The notes under the pieces were generated by a model. That model saw only the letters and a list, made by a program, of their open reading frames with translations. It made no database searches and was not told where the DNA came from. From Bondarzewia mesenterica (Eukaryota > Basidiomycota > Agaricomycetes > Russulales > Bondarzewiaceae), in NCBI GenBank assembly GCA_004802705.1, contig SGPL01000364.1, positions 1 through 32,051 on the forward strand: a stretch of 32,051 bases of DNA. Reading direction: 5' to 3'. This document shows positions 31,728 through 32,051 of this stretch, piece after piece. Made by a program: the position numbers and the translations under genes. Each line of letters opens with the position of its first letter. Positions within the stretch are counted from its first letter, which is position 1.

Positions 31728-32051
31728 GACAGCTGACGACGACGCGGCGGTCTTGATGAAAAATACCTGGAACATTGCTACGGGTCAAGAGTGATGGCCA
31801 CAAATCTTGGAACATTGTCGCTTCGATTTCCTGTTGCTATCCGTATAATGATTCTTCGAGGTTCATTTGAGCAATGCTGCGTTTCTTGACCTTTTTTCTT
31901 GTACATAGGCATTGTACGGTTTTTTCAAGTATAATAACTTGGTTTTTTTTTTGCGATCGGTTCAGACATGTTAAAGTTTCATCGAAATATCGAAAGACGC
32001 ATTCTATGAGCTGGAGGAATGCACTGACGAANANNANNNNGNNTAGGTGTG
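31728..32051. other. CBP80 3' flank and ambiguous window end
   Basis: AT-rich 3' flanking sequence with a T-run at about 31945-31954. Bases 32032-32043 contain several Ns, consistent with low-quality sequence or a contig end. No gene was seen. Confidence 0.5.

Overview
This window comes from a filamentous basidiomycete, most likely an Agaricomycete. The evidence is high gene density, introns of about 50-70 bases with GTRNGT donors interrupting almost every gene (up to 18 coding exons per gene), basidiomycete-type forms of the proteins, and no operon or ribosome-binding-site structure. All exon joins were worked out by eye from splice consensus, reading-frame continuity and family conservation. 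No rRNA, convincing tRNA, transposon or CRISPR array was found.

Layout, left to right: a PNUTS-like protein with a TFIIS N-terminal-type domain and a PP1-docking motif (minus, 3' end off the window); an HMG-box protein (plus); a WW-domain, Gln/Gly/Pro-rich protein (plus); RAD16, a SNF2/RING nucleotide-excision-repair translocase (plus); OLE1, a delta-9 acyl-CoA desaturase with C-terminal cytochrome b5 (minus); a cytochrome b5-acyl-CoA dehydrogenase fusion (plus); FLX1-like mitochondrial FAD/folate carrier (minus); prolyl oligopeptidase (plus); TAD2 tRNA adenosine deaminase (minus); mitochondrial initiation factor IF-3 (plus); a 987-residue PPR-like, probably mitochondrial protein (minus); and CBP80, the large subunit of the nuclear cap-binding complex (plus). 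The last bases contain Ns, marking an assembly gap or low-quality end.

From RAD16 to CBP80 nine successive genes alternate strand perfectly, so they form divergent pairs with shared 5' regions (OLE1/ACAD, FLX1/POP, TAD2/mIF3, PPR/CBP80) and convergent pairs with close 3' ends. Themes are RNA polymerase II and chromatin (PNUTS-like, HMG, RAD16, CBP80), lipid redox chemistry with built-in cytochrome b5 (OLE1 and ACAD, head to head), and mitochondrial function or translation (FLX1, mIF3, PPR-like).

This is mostly a conserved housekeeping region, and I found no new multi-gene system. The points most worth following up are: the PNUTS-like protein; 11- and 12-base microexons inside the RAD16 Walker A motif and the WW domain; the head-to-head pair of cytochrome b5-fused lipid enzymes, with an IVD/LCAD-type catalytic glutamate in the dehydrogenase; alternative N-termini with targeting potential (POP, mIF3); and an unexplained 68-codon ORF between FLX1 and POP.
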